DNA of 64,000 nucleotides from NCBI RefSeq assembly GCF_000519005.1, contig NZ_JAER01000003.1, positions 157,305-221,304 of the forward strand, written 5' to 3'. Position numbers and translations under genes: made by a program. Source of the stretch: Nocardioides sp. J54. GTDB lineage: Bacteria; Actinomycetota; Actinomycetes; Propionibacteriales; Nocardioidaceae. The stretch's first letter is position 1. The number at the start of each line of letters is the position of its first letter. Below are positions 22,460-30,661 of this stretch, piece after piece. The notes under the pieces are model-generated. The model saw only the letters and a program-made list of their open reading frames with translations. It ran no database searches and was not told the origin of the DNA.

Positions 22460-23407
22460 TCAGCAGGCGAACTGGCGCCGGTAGTGCTGCGGGCTGACCC
22501 CGCGCACCCGCACGAAGTGGTGGCGCAGGGTGGCGGCGTTGCCGAAGCCGACCTCGGAGGCGATCCACTCGATCGGCTGGTCGGTGCGCTCGAGCAGCTC
22601 CTCGGCGGCGGCGACGCGCTGCCGGGTGATCCAGGTGTGCGGCGTCGTCCCGGTCTCGTCGCGGAAGCGGCGGGCGAAGGTGCGCGGCGACATCAGCGCC
22701 CGCTTCGCCAGGGCCTCGACGCTGTGGTCCTCGTTGAGGTTCTCCACGATCCAGGTGAGCAGCGGCGCGAGGGTGTCGGCGTCGCAGTCGGGCACGGCGC
22801 GGGCGATGAACTGGGCCTGTCCCCCGTCGCGGTACGGCGGCACCACGGCCCGGCGCGCGACCGTGTTGGCCACGGCGGCGCCGTACTCCTGCCGCCAGAT
22901 GTGCAGGGCGGCGTCCATGCCGGCGGCGCTGCCCGCGCTGGTCACCACCTGGCCGGTGTCGACGTAGAGGACCTCAGGGACGACGCAGGCCTTCGGGTAG
23001 CGGCGCTGCAGCTCGTCGGTGTACATCCAGTGGGTGGTGCAGTCGCGACCGTCGAGCAGCCCGGCCGCGCCGAGCACGAAGGCCCCGCTGCAGGCTGACA
23101 TCAGCCGCGCGCCGCGGTCGTAGGCGGCGCGGATCGCGTCGAGCACGGCGTCGGAGGGCACGCCGCCCCGCGGGATCGCCGGGATGCCGACGAGGTCGGC
23201 CTCAGCGACGCGGTCGAGCCCGTGCTCGGCCTGGAGGCTGAAGCCCATCGAGGTCCGCATCGGGCGGTCGTCCTCGGCGCACACCGCGAAGTCGATCGCA
23301 GGGACGCCGTCGGCCGTGCGGTCGATGCCGAACGCCTCGCAGAGGATGCCGAGCTCGAAGGGGGCGACGCCCTCGTAGGCGATCACCGCGACGTTGGTCA
23401 GGCTCAC
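22460..23407 (-). CDS. GlxA family transcriptional regulator (DJ-1/PfpI + AraC HTH), second copy
   Basis: A 315-residue regulator with the same architecture as the one at 17.8 kb but native codon use. The DJ-1-like domain has VIAYEGVAPFELGILCEAFG, DLVGIPAIPRGGVP and the nucleophile-elbow motif MSACSGAFVLGAAGLLDGRDCTTHW. The AraC domain ends in the complete signature IEWIASEVGFGNAATLRHHFVRVRGVSPQHYRRQF. The start is GTG 23407, where the domain begins; an in-frame ATG 23482 would read through the operator region. It is divergent from a tiny membrane protein, with two operator-like modules between. Confidence 0.88.
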   Translation of the reverse strand: MSLTNVAVIAYEGVAPFELGILCEAFGIDRTADGVPAIDFAVCAEDDRPMRTSMGFSLQAEHGLDRVAEADLVGIPAIPRGGVPSDAVLDAIRAAYDRGARLMSACSGAFVLGAAGLLDGRDCTTHWMYTDELQRRYPKACVVPEVLYVDTGQVVTSAGSAAGMDAALHIWRQEYGAAVANTVARRAVVPPYRDGGQAQFIARAVPDCDADTLAPLLTWIVENLNEDHSVEALAKRALMSPRTFARRFRDETGTTPHTWITRQRVAAAEELLERTDQPIEWIASEVGFGNAATLRHHFVRVRGVSPQHYRRQFAC

Positions 23408-23428
23408 CGGACCACTGTCCCACCGCGG

Positions 23429-23501
23429 TGGCAGGAAATCAACGCAGTACGGCTTTTCTGCCACTGGTGGCAGGTTCTCCACGAGAGCATGATTTCTGCC
23501 A
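23429..23501. promoter_or_regulatory. Tandem operator: two TGGCAGG-N19/20-TTCTGCCA modules
   Basis: Module 1 spans 23429-23463 and module 2 spans 23468-23501. Each has TGGCAGG at one side and TTCTGCCA at the other, spaced by 20 and 19 bases. The modules are direct repeats of an inverted pair, spanning the gap between the GlxA-type gene and the small gene. It is a likely binding site for the regulator; binding is untested. Confidence 0.6.
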
Positions 23502-23611
23502 TGACCACGCTACTGCTCCTCCTGATCCTCGCCACCGTCCTCGCCGCCCTCGTGGCCTGGACCCGCCACGACGGGCTGGCCGCGCCGCGCCGGACCGCCT
23601 GGTTCGACTGA
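23501..23611 (+). CDS. Tiny single-span membrane protein (36 aa), hypothetical
   Basis: The product is one hydrophobic helix (TLLLLLILATVLAALVAW) followed by a basic, polar tail, RHDGLAAPRRTAWFD. ATG 23501 lies at the edge of operator module 2 and follows CATGAT by 7 bases; an in-frame ATG 23489 would add four residues. No Shine-Dalgarno sequence is seen. The location opposite a GlxA-type regulator and the shared operator suggest a regulated gene. I do not recognise a family, and such a short frame could be chance. Confidence 0.5.
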   Translation: MTTLLLLLILATVLAALVAWTRHDGLAAPRRTAWFD

Positions 23612-23694
23612 CGCGCCTCGTGCCTGCGCACCCACCCGCCCCGAATCCACCCGTCCCGTACCACCGCCCGCACCACCGCCAGAACCGAAAAGCC

Positions 23695-23726
23695 AGAAGG
23701 CCCCGACCGTGAGGTCGGGGCCTTCT
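23695..23726. terminator. Bidirectional terminator hairpin
   Basis: A perfect 14-bp stem (23695-23708 with 23713-23726, core AAGGCCCCGACC) and a GTGA loop lie between the small membrane gene and the convergent end of rpsA. Confidence 0.7.
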
Positions 23727-23761
23727 GCGTTGCTAGCGGGCTCTCACCCGGCAGGCGTGGT

Positions 23762-25234
23762 TCAGTTGCCGCCGGTGAGCTTCTCGCGGAGCGCCTGCAG
23801 CGCCTCGTCCGAGGCGAGCGAGCCGCCGGTCTCCTCGGCCGGGGCGGAGGAGTACGAGTTGGCCTCGCCGGCCTCGATCTCGGCCTTCTTGGCCTCGGCC
23901 TGCTGCTTGACGTGGGCCTCCCAGCGGGCGTGCGCCTTGGCGTACTGGTCCTCCCAGACCGCGCGCTGCTCCTCGAAGCCCTCGAGCCACTCGCCCGTCT
24001 CGGGGTCGAAGCCCTCGGGGTAGACGTAGTTGCCCTGCTCGTCGTAGGTGGCGGGCATGCCGTAGAGCGTCGGGTCGAACTCCTCGACGTCCGCCGCGGT
24101 GGCCGTCTCGTTGGCCTGCTTGAGGGACAGCGAGATCCGGCGACGCTCGAGGTCGATGTCGATGATCTTGACCATGACGTCGTCGTTGACCTGGACGACC
24201 TGCTCCGGGATCTCGACGTGGCGCTCGGCCAGCTCGGAGATGTGGACCAGGCCCTCGATGCCCTCCTCGACCCGGACGAACGAGCCGAAGGGCACCAGCT
24301 TGGTGACCTTGCCCGGCACGATCTGGCCGATCTGGTGGGTGCGGGCGAAGTGCTGCCACGGGTCCTCCTGCGTCGCCTTCAGCGACAGGGAGACACGCTC
24401 GCGGTCCATGTCCACGTCGAGGACCTCGACGGTGACCTCGTCACCGACGGTGACGACCTCGGACGGGTGGTCGATGTGCTTCCAGGACAGCTCCGAGACG
24501 TGGACGAGGCCGTCGACGCCGCCGAGGTCCACGAACGCACCGAAGTTGACGATCGAGGACACGACACCCTTGCGGATCTGGCCCTTCTGGAGCTGGGTGA
24601 GGAAGCCGTGGCGGACCTCGGACTGGGTCTGCTCGAGCCAGGCACGGCGCGACAGGACCACGTTGTTGCGGTTCTTGTCGAGCTCGATGATCTTCGCCTC
24701 GAGCGTCTGGCCGACGTACGGCTGCAGGTCGCGGACGCGACGCATCTCCACGAGCGAGGCCGGGAGGAAGCCGCGCAGGCCGATGTCGATGATGAGGCCG
24801 CCCTTGACGACCTCGATGACGGTGCCCTCGACGACGCCGTCGGCCTCCTTGATCTCCTCGATCGTGCCCCAGGCGCGCTCGTACTGGGCGCGCTTCTTGG
24901 ACAGGATCAGGCGACCCTCCTTGTCCTCCTTCTGGAGGACCAGGGCCTCGACCTTGTCGCCCACCTGGACGACCTCGGACGGGTCGACGTCGTGCTTGAT
25001 CGACAGCTCGCGCGAGGGGATGACGCCCTCGGTCTTGTAGCCGATGTCGAGCAGGACCTCGTCACGGTCCACCTTGACGATGGTGCCGTCGACGATGTCG
25101 CCGTCGTTGAAGTACTTGATGGTCTGGTCGATGGCGGCCAGGAAGTCCGCCTCGGAGCCGATGTCGTTGATCGCGACCTGGGGCGCGTTGTCGTCGTAGT
25201 GGCTCGAGAGCGGGGTCGAGAGGGTGCTGGTCAT
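23762..25234 (-). CDS. rpsA: 30S ribosomal protein S1
   Basis: The mRNA-binding protein of the small subunit. The 490-residue product has four S1 (OB-fold) repeats at about residues 38-108, 123-193, 208-278 and 293-365. The last two are the most canonical (GVVSSIVNFGAFVDLGGVDGLVHVSELSW and GKVTKLVPFGSFVRVEEGIEGLVHISELA). An acidic, low-complexity C-terminal extension of about 110 residues follows. Four repeats instead of six is normal for actinobacteria. Start ATG 25234 has AAGGA about 12 bases upstream and an untranslated leader. Monocistronic, ending near the hairpin at 23.7 kb. Confidence 0.96.
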   Translation of the reverse strand: MTSTLSTPLSSHYDDNAPQVAINDIGSEADFLAAIDQTIKYFNDGDIVDGTIVKVDRDEVLLDIGYKTEGVIPSRELSIKHDVDPSEVVQVGDKVEALVLQKEDKEGRLILSKKRAQYERAWGTIEEIKEADGVVEGTVIEVVKGGLIIDIGLRGFLPASLVEMRRVRDLQPYVGQTLEAKIIELDKNRNNVVLSRRAWLEQTQSEVRHGFLTQLQKGQIRKGVVSSIVNFGAFVDLGGVDGLVHVSELSWKHIDHPSEVVTVGDEVTVEVLDVDMDRERVSLSLKATQEDPWQHFARTHQIGQIVPGKVTKLVPFGSFVRVEEGIEGLVHISELAERHVEIPEQVVQVNDDVMVKIIDIDLERRRISLSLKQANETATAADVEEFDPTLYGMPATYDEQGNYVYPEGFDPETGEWLEGFEEQRAVWEDQYAKAHARWEAHVKQQAEAKKAEIEAGEANSYSSAPAEETGGSLASDEALQALREKLTGGN

Positions 25235-25391
25235 AGAGGAGGACAGTCCTTGGATGGGCAGATGTAGGTTGGCTCCCCGGCCCCTGCGAGGCCGGAGACC
25301 GGACCCCCGTCGGGGGCACGGGTCAGTGTCCTGCTGGACACAGACGTTCTAGGGTACCCGTCCCCGCGCACGGCGGTCCAACCGGCAGCAC

Positions 25392-25397
25392 TACGCT
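25392..25397 (+). promoter_or_regulatory. -10 element of leaderless methyltransferase gene
   Basis: TACGCT ends 7 bases before GTG 25405. There is no ribosome site. It lies in the gap divergent from rpsA. Confidence 0.5.
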
Positions 25398-25404
25398 CTC
25401 CCCC

Positions 25405-26220
25405 GTGCAGGAGTGGCCGCAACGCCCGGTGACCGCCCATCGACGCCACGCCGACGAGGACGAGTCGCGCAGCGCCAACGGAGCGGACTGGGACAGGTAC
25501 GCCGACGAGTACCAGGCGACGCACGGCGAGTACCTCGGTGACGTCGGGTTCCTGTGGGGCCCCGAGGGCCTCACCGAGGCCGAGGCCGGAGTGCTCGGCG
25601 ACGTCGCCGGCCGCGACGTGCTCGAGGTCGGCTCCGGCGCCGGGCAGTGCTCGCGGTGGATCCGGGACCACGGCGGACGGGCGTTCGGCCTCGACCTCTC
25701 CCACCGCCAGCTGCAGCACTCGCGGCGCATCGACGAGATGACCGGCGTCGTGGTCCCCAGCGTGCGGGGCACCGCGACCCACCTGCCCTTCGCCGACGCG
25801 AGCTTCGACGTCGTCTTCTCCTCCTTCGGCGCGCTCCAGTTCGTCGCCGACATCGACCGCGCCGTCGCCGAGACCGCTCGCGTGCTGCGCCCCGGCGGCC
25901 GGTTCGCGTTCTCCATCACCCACCCGACCCGGTGGATGTTCCCCGACGACCCGACGGCCGAGGGCCTGACCGCGACGCAGTCCTACTGGGACCGCACGCC
26001 CTACGTCGAGGTGGACGACGAGACCGGCCAGACGGCGTACGTCGAGCACCACCGCACGCTCGGCGACTGGGTCGGCCTGCTGGCCGGGCACGGCTTCTGC
26101 CTCAAGGTCCTCCTCGAGCCGGAGTGGCCGGCCGACAACGACCGGCCGTGGGGCGGCTGGTCGCGGGAACGCGGGGTCCTCACCCCCGGCACCGCCATCT
26201 TCGCCGCCGACCTGACCTGA
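25405..26220 (+). CDS. Class I SAM-dependent methyltransferase
   Basis: A 271-residue methyltransferase of the Methyltransf_11 type. Motif I is VLEVGSGAGQCSRWIRDHGG, the acidic residue closing beta 2 is in FGLDLSHRQL, motif II is FDVVFSSFGALQFV, and motif III is RVLRPGGRFAFS. The N-terminal 45 residues (ADEDESRSANGADWDRYADEYQATHG) and the C-terminal WPADNDRPWGGWSRERG segment recur in uncharacterised actinobacterial relatives. Substrate unknown. GTG 25405 is leaderless. A perfect 18-base palindrome centred at 26270 may end its transcript. Confidence 0.85.
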   Translation: MQEWPQRPVTAHRRHADEDESRSANGADWDRYADEYQATHGEYLGDVGFLWGPEGLTEAEAGVLGDVAGRDVLEVGSGAGQCSRWIRDHGGRAFGLDLSHRQLQHSRRIDEMTGVVVPSVRGTATHLPFADASFDVVFSSFGALQFVADIDRAVAETARVLRPGGRFAFSITHPTRWMFPDDPTAEGLTATQSYWDRTPYVEVDDETGQTAYVEHHRTLGDWVGLLAGHGFCLKVLLEPEWPADNDRPWGGWSRERGVLTPGTAIFAADLT

Positions 26221-26261
26221 CCCCACCCGACTGGCCCGGTGGCCCGTTCCGACCAGTGCGC

Positions 26262-26279
26262 CCGGGACCTTGGTCCCGG
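26262..26279. terminator. Palindrome downstream of the methyltransferase gene
   Basis: CCGGGACC-TT-GGTCCCGG is an 8-bp perfect inverted repeat 41 bases after the methyltransferase stop and 118 bases before the secreted-protein start. It could be a terminator or an operator; a 2-base gap is tight for an RNA hairpin. Confidence 0.35.
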
Positions 26280-26396
26280 CCCGGAAACCCCGCACCTACG
26301 GGCGATCCGGCGTTCGTGACCACACGTGAGCCCGTCGCGGCCGCAGGGGTGTCCAACTGGCACTCGAGGGGCCGCGGATGCCTGATCATCATCAGC

Positions 26397-29033
26397 ATGT
26401 CGTTCGCCCACCTGTCGCGCCGCACGGCGCTCACGGTGACGTCGCTCGCCACAGCGACGTCCCTGGCCCTCGCGGTCCCCACGTCCCCGGCCTCGGCGGC
26501 CCCGCTGCCTGCGCCCTTCGCTGCCGACGCGCACGCCGACCTGGTCAGCCTGCAGTCCGACCTGGCCAGCTTCCCGCTCGCCAACGTCTACGTCGGCCAC
26601 GCCCGGGTGCAGACCGACAGCGAGGGCGGCCTCGTCGACCCCGAGGGCGGCCAGCCCGTCCCGGCCGACGCCCGCGTGCACGCGGAGAGCTCCAACGTCG
26701 ACGTCCAGCTGCTGGGCGACAACCCGACCATCCAGACCGACTCCACCGAGGCGGTCGCGCCCGAGCCGACCGACCCGCCGCGGGAGGAGCTGCTCGACGT
26801 CCCGCTGGCTCCGCTGGCCGACGTCGGCGTCATCCACGGCGACGTCGCCACCGGCTACGTCTCCGACGCCGCGTGCCCGCCGCTGGTCGGCGGCACCCGC
26901 CTCCTCGGCTCGGCCCGCACCGACACCGCGGGGATCACCCTGCTCGGCGTGCCGAACCTCCCGGCTGCGAACGTCGGCCAGGTCGGCGCCTCGTTCGTCG
27001 AGACCCGCACCGAGCTCGTGGACGTCGCCGGCCCCGGCGACGCCGTCCGCTCGACCGCCGTGCTGGACATCGCCCCCCTCTTCCTCCTCGGCGGGCTCGT
27101 CGAGATCCGCGTCGCCAGCCCGGTGACGATCACCGCAGAGTCCGACGGCGTCAACGTGCCGACGACCACCTCGAGCAACCCGACGGCCCAGGTCCTCGTC
27201 GCCGGCATCAAGGTCGCCGACATCTCCTCCGACGGCGTCGGCGTGCCCATCGCGGTACCGCTCGGAGTGGCGAACGTCGACCTCGAGGTCGCCCTGTTCA
27301 AGCCGACCCCGACCATCGACCCCGCGACCCGCACGGCCACCGTGGACCTGGGTTCCGTGCTGTCGGTCGACCTCGACGTCGACCTGCTCACTGCCTCCCT
27401 GGTCGACCTGCACCTCGGCGTCGGCCAGATGAGGGTCAGCGCGACCGCGCCGGAGGGCGGCGTGGAGTGCACCCCTGCGCCCCCGACCGACACGGACGGC
27501 GACGGGCTCAGCGACGCCGACGAGGCCACCCACGGCACCGACCCCGAGAACCCCGACACCGACGGCGACGGGCTGACCGACGGCGACGAGGTCCACACCC
27601 ACGGCACCGACCCGACGGTCGCCGACACCGACGAGGACGGCGTCAACGACGGCGACGAGGTCGCCAACGGCACCAACCCCGTCGACAACCCCGACGACGA
27701 CACCGACCCGACCCCGACCGACACGGATGGTGACGGGCTCAGCGACGCCGACGAGGCCACCCACGGCACGGACCCCGAGAACCCCGACACCGACGACGAC
27801 GGGCTCACCGACGGCGACGAGGTCCACACCCACGGCACCGACCCGACGGTCGCCGACACCGACGAGGACGGCCTCTCCGACGGCGCCGAGGTCAACACCC
27901 ACGGCACCGACCCCCTGGACCCCGACACCGACCGCGGTGGCGTGACCGACGGGGCCGAGGTCGCCAACGGCACCAACCCCGTCGACGACCCGTCCGACGA
28001 CCTGCCGGGCACCGGTGACACCGACGGTGACGGCCTCAGCGACGCCGACGAGGCCACCCACGGCACCGACCCCGAGAACCCCGACACCGACAAGGACGGC
28101 CTCTCCGACGGCGCCGAGGTCAACACCCACGGCACCGACCCGCTCGACCCCGACACCGACGACGGTGGCGTGACCGACGGGGCCGAGGTCGCCAACGGCA
28201 CCAACCCGGTCGACAACCCGGCCGACGACGTGCCGGGCAACGACCGTGACGGCGACGGCATCAGCAACGACGACGAGCTCGCCCTGGGCACCGACCCGGA
28301 CGACGCGGACTCCGACGACGACGGCCTCACCGACGGCGCCGAGGTCAACACCCACGGGACCGACCCCACCGACGCCGACACCGACGACGACGGCGTGGAC
28401 GACGGTGTCGAGGTGGCCGACGGCACCGACCCGACCGACGCGGACAGCGACGACGACGGCGCGAACGACGGCGCGGAGAAGGCGGCCGGCACCAACCCGC
28501 TGAACGCTGACACCGACGGCGACGGCCTCACCGACGGCCGCGAGCTGACCGGAGCAACCGGGTGCGGCACCGGCAAGCGCACCAACGCGCTGCGCAAGGA
28601 CACCGACGGCGACGGCCTGACCGACGGCCAGGAGGTCGCAGGCATCGTGGTGCGGCAGAAGGTCTTCACGATCAACGGCAAGCCCCGCAAGGGCAAGAAC
28701 ATCGGCCGCGTGCGGACGAACCCCTGCGCGAAGGACACCGACCGCGACGGCCTGACCGACCGCCAGGAGATCCGGGGCATCAACGTCAACCAGTACGCGT
28801 GGCGCTCGAAGGCGAACGGCGGCCGCTACAAGATCGGCCTCCGCAAGTCGAACCCGCTCGTCAAGGACACCGACCGTGACGGCCTGACCGACCGCCAGGA
28901 GGTCACGGGCAGCGCCAACCGGAAGTTCGGCAAGCGCCGCAGCGACCCGACCGTGGCCGACACCGACTGGGGTGGCCTGCGCGACGGCCGCGAGGTCAGG
29001 GAGAAGAGCGACCCCACGCGGTACGGCAAGTAG
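26397..29033 (+). CDS. Secreted protein with unnamed N-terminal module and type-3 (calcium-binding) repeats
   Basis: An 878-residue exported protein. Residues 1-35 are a signal peptide (RRTALTVTSLATATSLALAV, cleavage after SASA). Residues 36-358 form a beta-rich module ending APEGGVEC, akin to the module of the 6.8-kb surface protein. From about residue 363 to the end run some 19 repeats with D-x-DGDGL-S/T-DG-EV-GTDP-D, the calcium-binding thrombospondin type-3 pattern. The first 14 are regular and 22-30 residues long; the last five carry basic inserts. There is no sorting signal or transmembrane helix, so it may be released or held non-covalently. ATG 26397 is chosen because the signal peptide begins there. 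Confidence 0.85.
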   Translation: MSFAHLSRRTALTVTSLATATSLALAVPTSPASAAPLPAPFAADAHADLVSLQSDLASFPLANVYVGHARVQTDSEGGLVDPEGGQPVPADARVHAESSNVDVQLLGDNPTIQTDSTEAVAPEPTDPPREELLDVPLAPLADVGVIHGDVATGYVSDAACPPLVGGTRLLGSARTDTAGITLLGVPNLPAANVGQVGASFVETRTELVDVAGPGDAVRSTAVLDIAPLFLLGGLVEIRVASPVTITAESDGVNVPTTTSSNPTAQVLVAGIKVADISSDGVGVPIAVPLGVANVDLEVALFKPTPTIDPATRTATVDLGSVLSVDLDVDLLTASLVDLHLGVGQMRVSATAPEGGVECTPAPPTDTDGDGLSDADEATHGTDPENPDTDGDGLTDGDEVHTHGTDPTVADTDEDGVNDGDEVANGTNPVDNPDDDTDPTPTDTDGDGLSDADEATHGTDPENPDTDDDGLTDGDEVHTHGTDPTVADTDEDGLSDGAEVNTHGTDPLDPDTDRGGVTDGAEVANGTNPVDDPSDDLPGTGDTDGDGLSDADEATHGTDPENPDTDKDGLSDGAEVNTHGTDPLDPDTDDGGVTDGAEVANGTNPVDNPADDVPGNDRDGDGISNDDELALGTDPDDADSDDDGLTDGAEVNTHGTDPTDADTDDDGVDDGVEVADGTDPTDADSDDDGANDGAEKAAGTNPLNADTDGDGLTDGRELTGATGCGTGKRTNALRKDTDGDGLTDGQEVAGIVVRQKVFTINGKPRKGKNIGRVRTNPCAKDTDRDGLTDRQEIRGINVNQYAWRSKANGGRYKIGLRKSNPLVKDTDRDGLTDRQEVTGSANRKFGKRRSDPTVADTDWGGLRDGREVREKSDPTRYGK
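27485..28560 (+). repeat. Near-identical coding repeats of the type-3 stalk
   Basis: A block coding TDGDGLSDADEATHGTDPEN recurs at about 27490, 27724 and 28020. A block coding GAEVANGTNPV recurs between. Nucleotide identity is very high, so copy number may vary between strains and assemblies. Confidence 0.75.
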
Positions 29034-29036
29034 GCT
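29031..29036 (+). promoter_or_regulatory. -10 element overlapping the upstream stop codon
   Basis: TAGGCT includes the TAG stop of the type-3 repeat gene and ends 7 bases before GTG 29044. It gives the methyltransferase a possible leaderless promoter of its own. Confidence 0.4.
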
Positions 29037-29043
29037 CCGCCGC

Positions 29044-29742
29044 GTGGATGCGGAGGAGATCGAGCGCTCAGCCGCCCTGGAACGCCGCCACTGGTGGTAC
29101 GCCGCCCGCCGGGCCCTGGTCCGGCGGGCGGTTCGCCCGTGGACGCCGGGCCGGGCGGTCGACGTCGGGTGCGGCATGGGCGGCAACACGGTGGTCCTGC
29201 GTGAGCTGGGCTGGCAGGCCGTCGGGGTCGAGTACACCGCGACCGGGGCCAGGATCGCCGCGTCCCGCGGGATCCCCGTGGTCCGCGGCGACGGCCGCCG
29301 CCTGCCGATCGCCGACGAGTCGGTGGACCTGGTGATGTCCACCGACGCCTGGGAGCACATCGACGACGACGTCGCCGTCGCGGCCGAGACGTTCCGTGTG
29401 CTGCGCCCCGGGGGCCGGGCGCTGGTCGCCGTGCCGGCCGGGATGGCACTGTGGAGCGGCCACGACGTCGCGCTCGGACACGTCCGGCGCTACGAGCGCG
29501 ACCAGCTCGCCGAGCTGGTGCGTGGCGCCGGCCTGGTGATCGACGACCTCTACTCGTGGAACGTGCTGCTGCGGCCGGTCGTGCGGGCCCGCCGGCGCGG
29601 CAAGGAGGCCCCGCAGAGCGAGATGGAGGCGGTGCACCCGGTCCTCAACGCCGGGCTGCGCGTCGCGGTCGGGATGGAGCGGGTGCTCCCCCTCAAGCGG
29701 CTGCCCGGCGTGAGCCTGGTCGTCGTCGCCCACAAGCCCTGA
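29044..29742 (+). CDS. Class I SAM-dependent methyltransferase
   Basis: A 232-residue enzyme with motif I VDVGCGMGGNTVVLRELG, acidic residue in VGVEYTATG, motif II VDLVMSTDAWEHIDDD and motif III RVLRPGGRALVAVPA. The opening RSAALERRHWWYAARRALV and the later LGHVRRYERDQLAELVRGAGLVIDDLYSWN are typical of methyltransferases encoded in polysaccharide loci. The C-terminal hydrophobic stretch MERVLPLKRLPGVSLVVVAHK is also common there. It starts 10 bases after the secreted-protein stop. It probably belongs functionally to the glycan genes that follow. Confidence 0.85.
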   Translation: MDAEEIERSAALERRHWWYAARRALVRRAVRPWTPGRAVDVGCGMGGNTVVLRELGWQAVGVEYTATGARIAASRGIPVVRGDGRRLPIADESVDLVMSTDAWEHIDDDVAVAAETFRVLRPGGRALVAVPAGMALWSGHDVALGHVRRYERDQLAELVRGAGLVIDDLYSWNVLLRPVVRARRRGKEAPQSEMEAVHPVLNAGLRVAVGMERVLPLKRLPGVSLVVVAHKP

Positions 29743-29757
29743 CGGGCTCGCACCGGG

Positions 29758-30549
29758 TCACATCCGGTAGAGCCGGGCCTCCAGGAGCGCCCCGTCGCCG
29801 CGGCGCAGCTCGGGCTTCATGATGTCGTCCCACGCGATCGGCGCGGTGCGCCGCGGCTTGCGGGCGGTGAGCAGGGCGGTCAGGACGCGCGCCGCGACCG
29901 CCTCCCCCGTGCCGTGGTGGGCCTCGGCGTTGACGGTCGCCTCGACGAATGCCGGGTCGTGCTCGCCCTCGACGCGGATCGGCTGGGAGCCCTCCCAGCG
30001 CAGGGCGATGATGTTGTGGTGGTGGTTGCTGTCGATCAGCTTCTTCACCGGCCCCGCGAGGCCCGAGCGCTGCAGGTAGGCGTCGATCTCGCTGTCGAAG
30101 GCCGGCGCCTGCTTGGCGGTCATCACCAGCGTCGGCGGGCGCGTCCACTCGTCGAGGCGGCACCACCACAGGTGGCTCGGGAAGTCGATGATCTTCGCGG
30201 CCGAGGCCTCGGGGACCTCGATGTAGCCGGCCCTGGCGACGCGGGTGAGCTCGCGGACGACGCCGACCGGGTCGGTGACGTGCTCGAGGACGTGCGAGCA
30301 GATGGCGTAGTCGAACACCCCGTCGGCGAACGGCATGTCCGCGGCGTCGGCGTCGAAGAGCGGCCGGTCGATCCGGGTCCGGCCGGTGCCGGAGCGCTGC
30401 CCGGCGAACGCGTCGTCCGGGTAGCGGTCGAGGAGCACGTCGGCGCGCCAGGACGGCTTGTCCCCGCTGCCGACGTCGAGGACGAGGGCGTCGGGCCCGA
30501 CGGGCACGTCGATCCGTCGCTCGTGGAACGAGCGCAGCCGCTCCTTCAT
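29758..30549 (-). CDS. SAM-dependent methyltransferase domain protein
   Basis: A 263-residue protein with motif I LVLDVGSGDKPSWRADVLLD, motif II FDYAICSHVLEHVTDP and VVRELTRVARAGYIEVPE. This is the Methyltransf_11 layout seen in glycan clusters. The C-terminal half (WWCRLDEWTRPPTLVMTAKQAPAF and onward) is not a methyltransferase fold and I do not recognise it. ATG 30549 is preferred over GTG 30558 because GGAGG lies 9 bases before it. The terminator at 30596 separates it from the upstream DUF3068 gene, so it may have its own promoter. Confidence 0.75.
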   Translation of the reverse strand: MKERLRSFHERRIDVPVGPDALVLDVGSGDKPSWRADVLLDRYPDDAFAGQRSGTGRTRIDRPLFDADAADMPFADGVFDYAICSHVLEHVTDPVGVVRELTRVARAGYIEVPEASAAKIIDFPSHLWWCRLDEWTRPPTLVMTAKQAPAFDSEIDAYLQRSGLAGPVKKLIDSNHHHNIIALRWEGSQPIRVEGEHDPAFVEATVNAEAHHGTGEAVAARVLTALLTARKPRRTAPIAWDDIMKPELRRGDGALLEARLYRM

Positions 30550-30595
30550 GGTGGACACCTCCGGGACGATAGCGACGGGTGGACCGCTGACGACA

Positions 30596-30623
30596 ACGGC
30601 CCCGGGCGCGAGCCCGGGGCCGT
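30596..30623 (-). terminator. Terminator hairpin after the DUF3068 gene
   Basis: A perfect 12-bp stem (30596-30607 with 30612-30623, core GGCCCCGGGC) and a 4-base loop lie 38 bases beyond the DUF3068 stop on the minus strand. It is GC-rich without a clear T-run. Confidence 0.65.
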
Positions 30624-30661
30624 CGTCTCCCTCCGTTGAAAGAGGAGCTGAGGGGTGCTCG

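Noticed and set aside
26001..29360. 1119-codon antisense frame opposite the type-3 repeat gene
   Set aside because: It mirrors the repeat gene, giving monotonous VGVGAVGG-like sequence without signal or domain.
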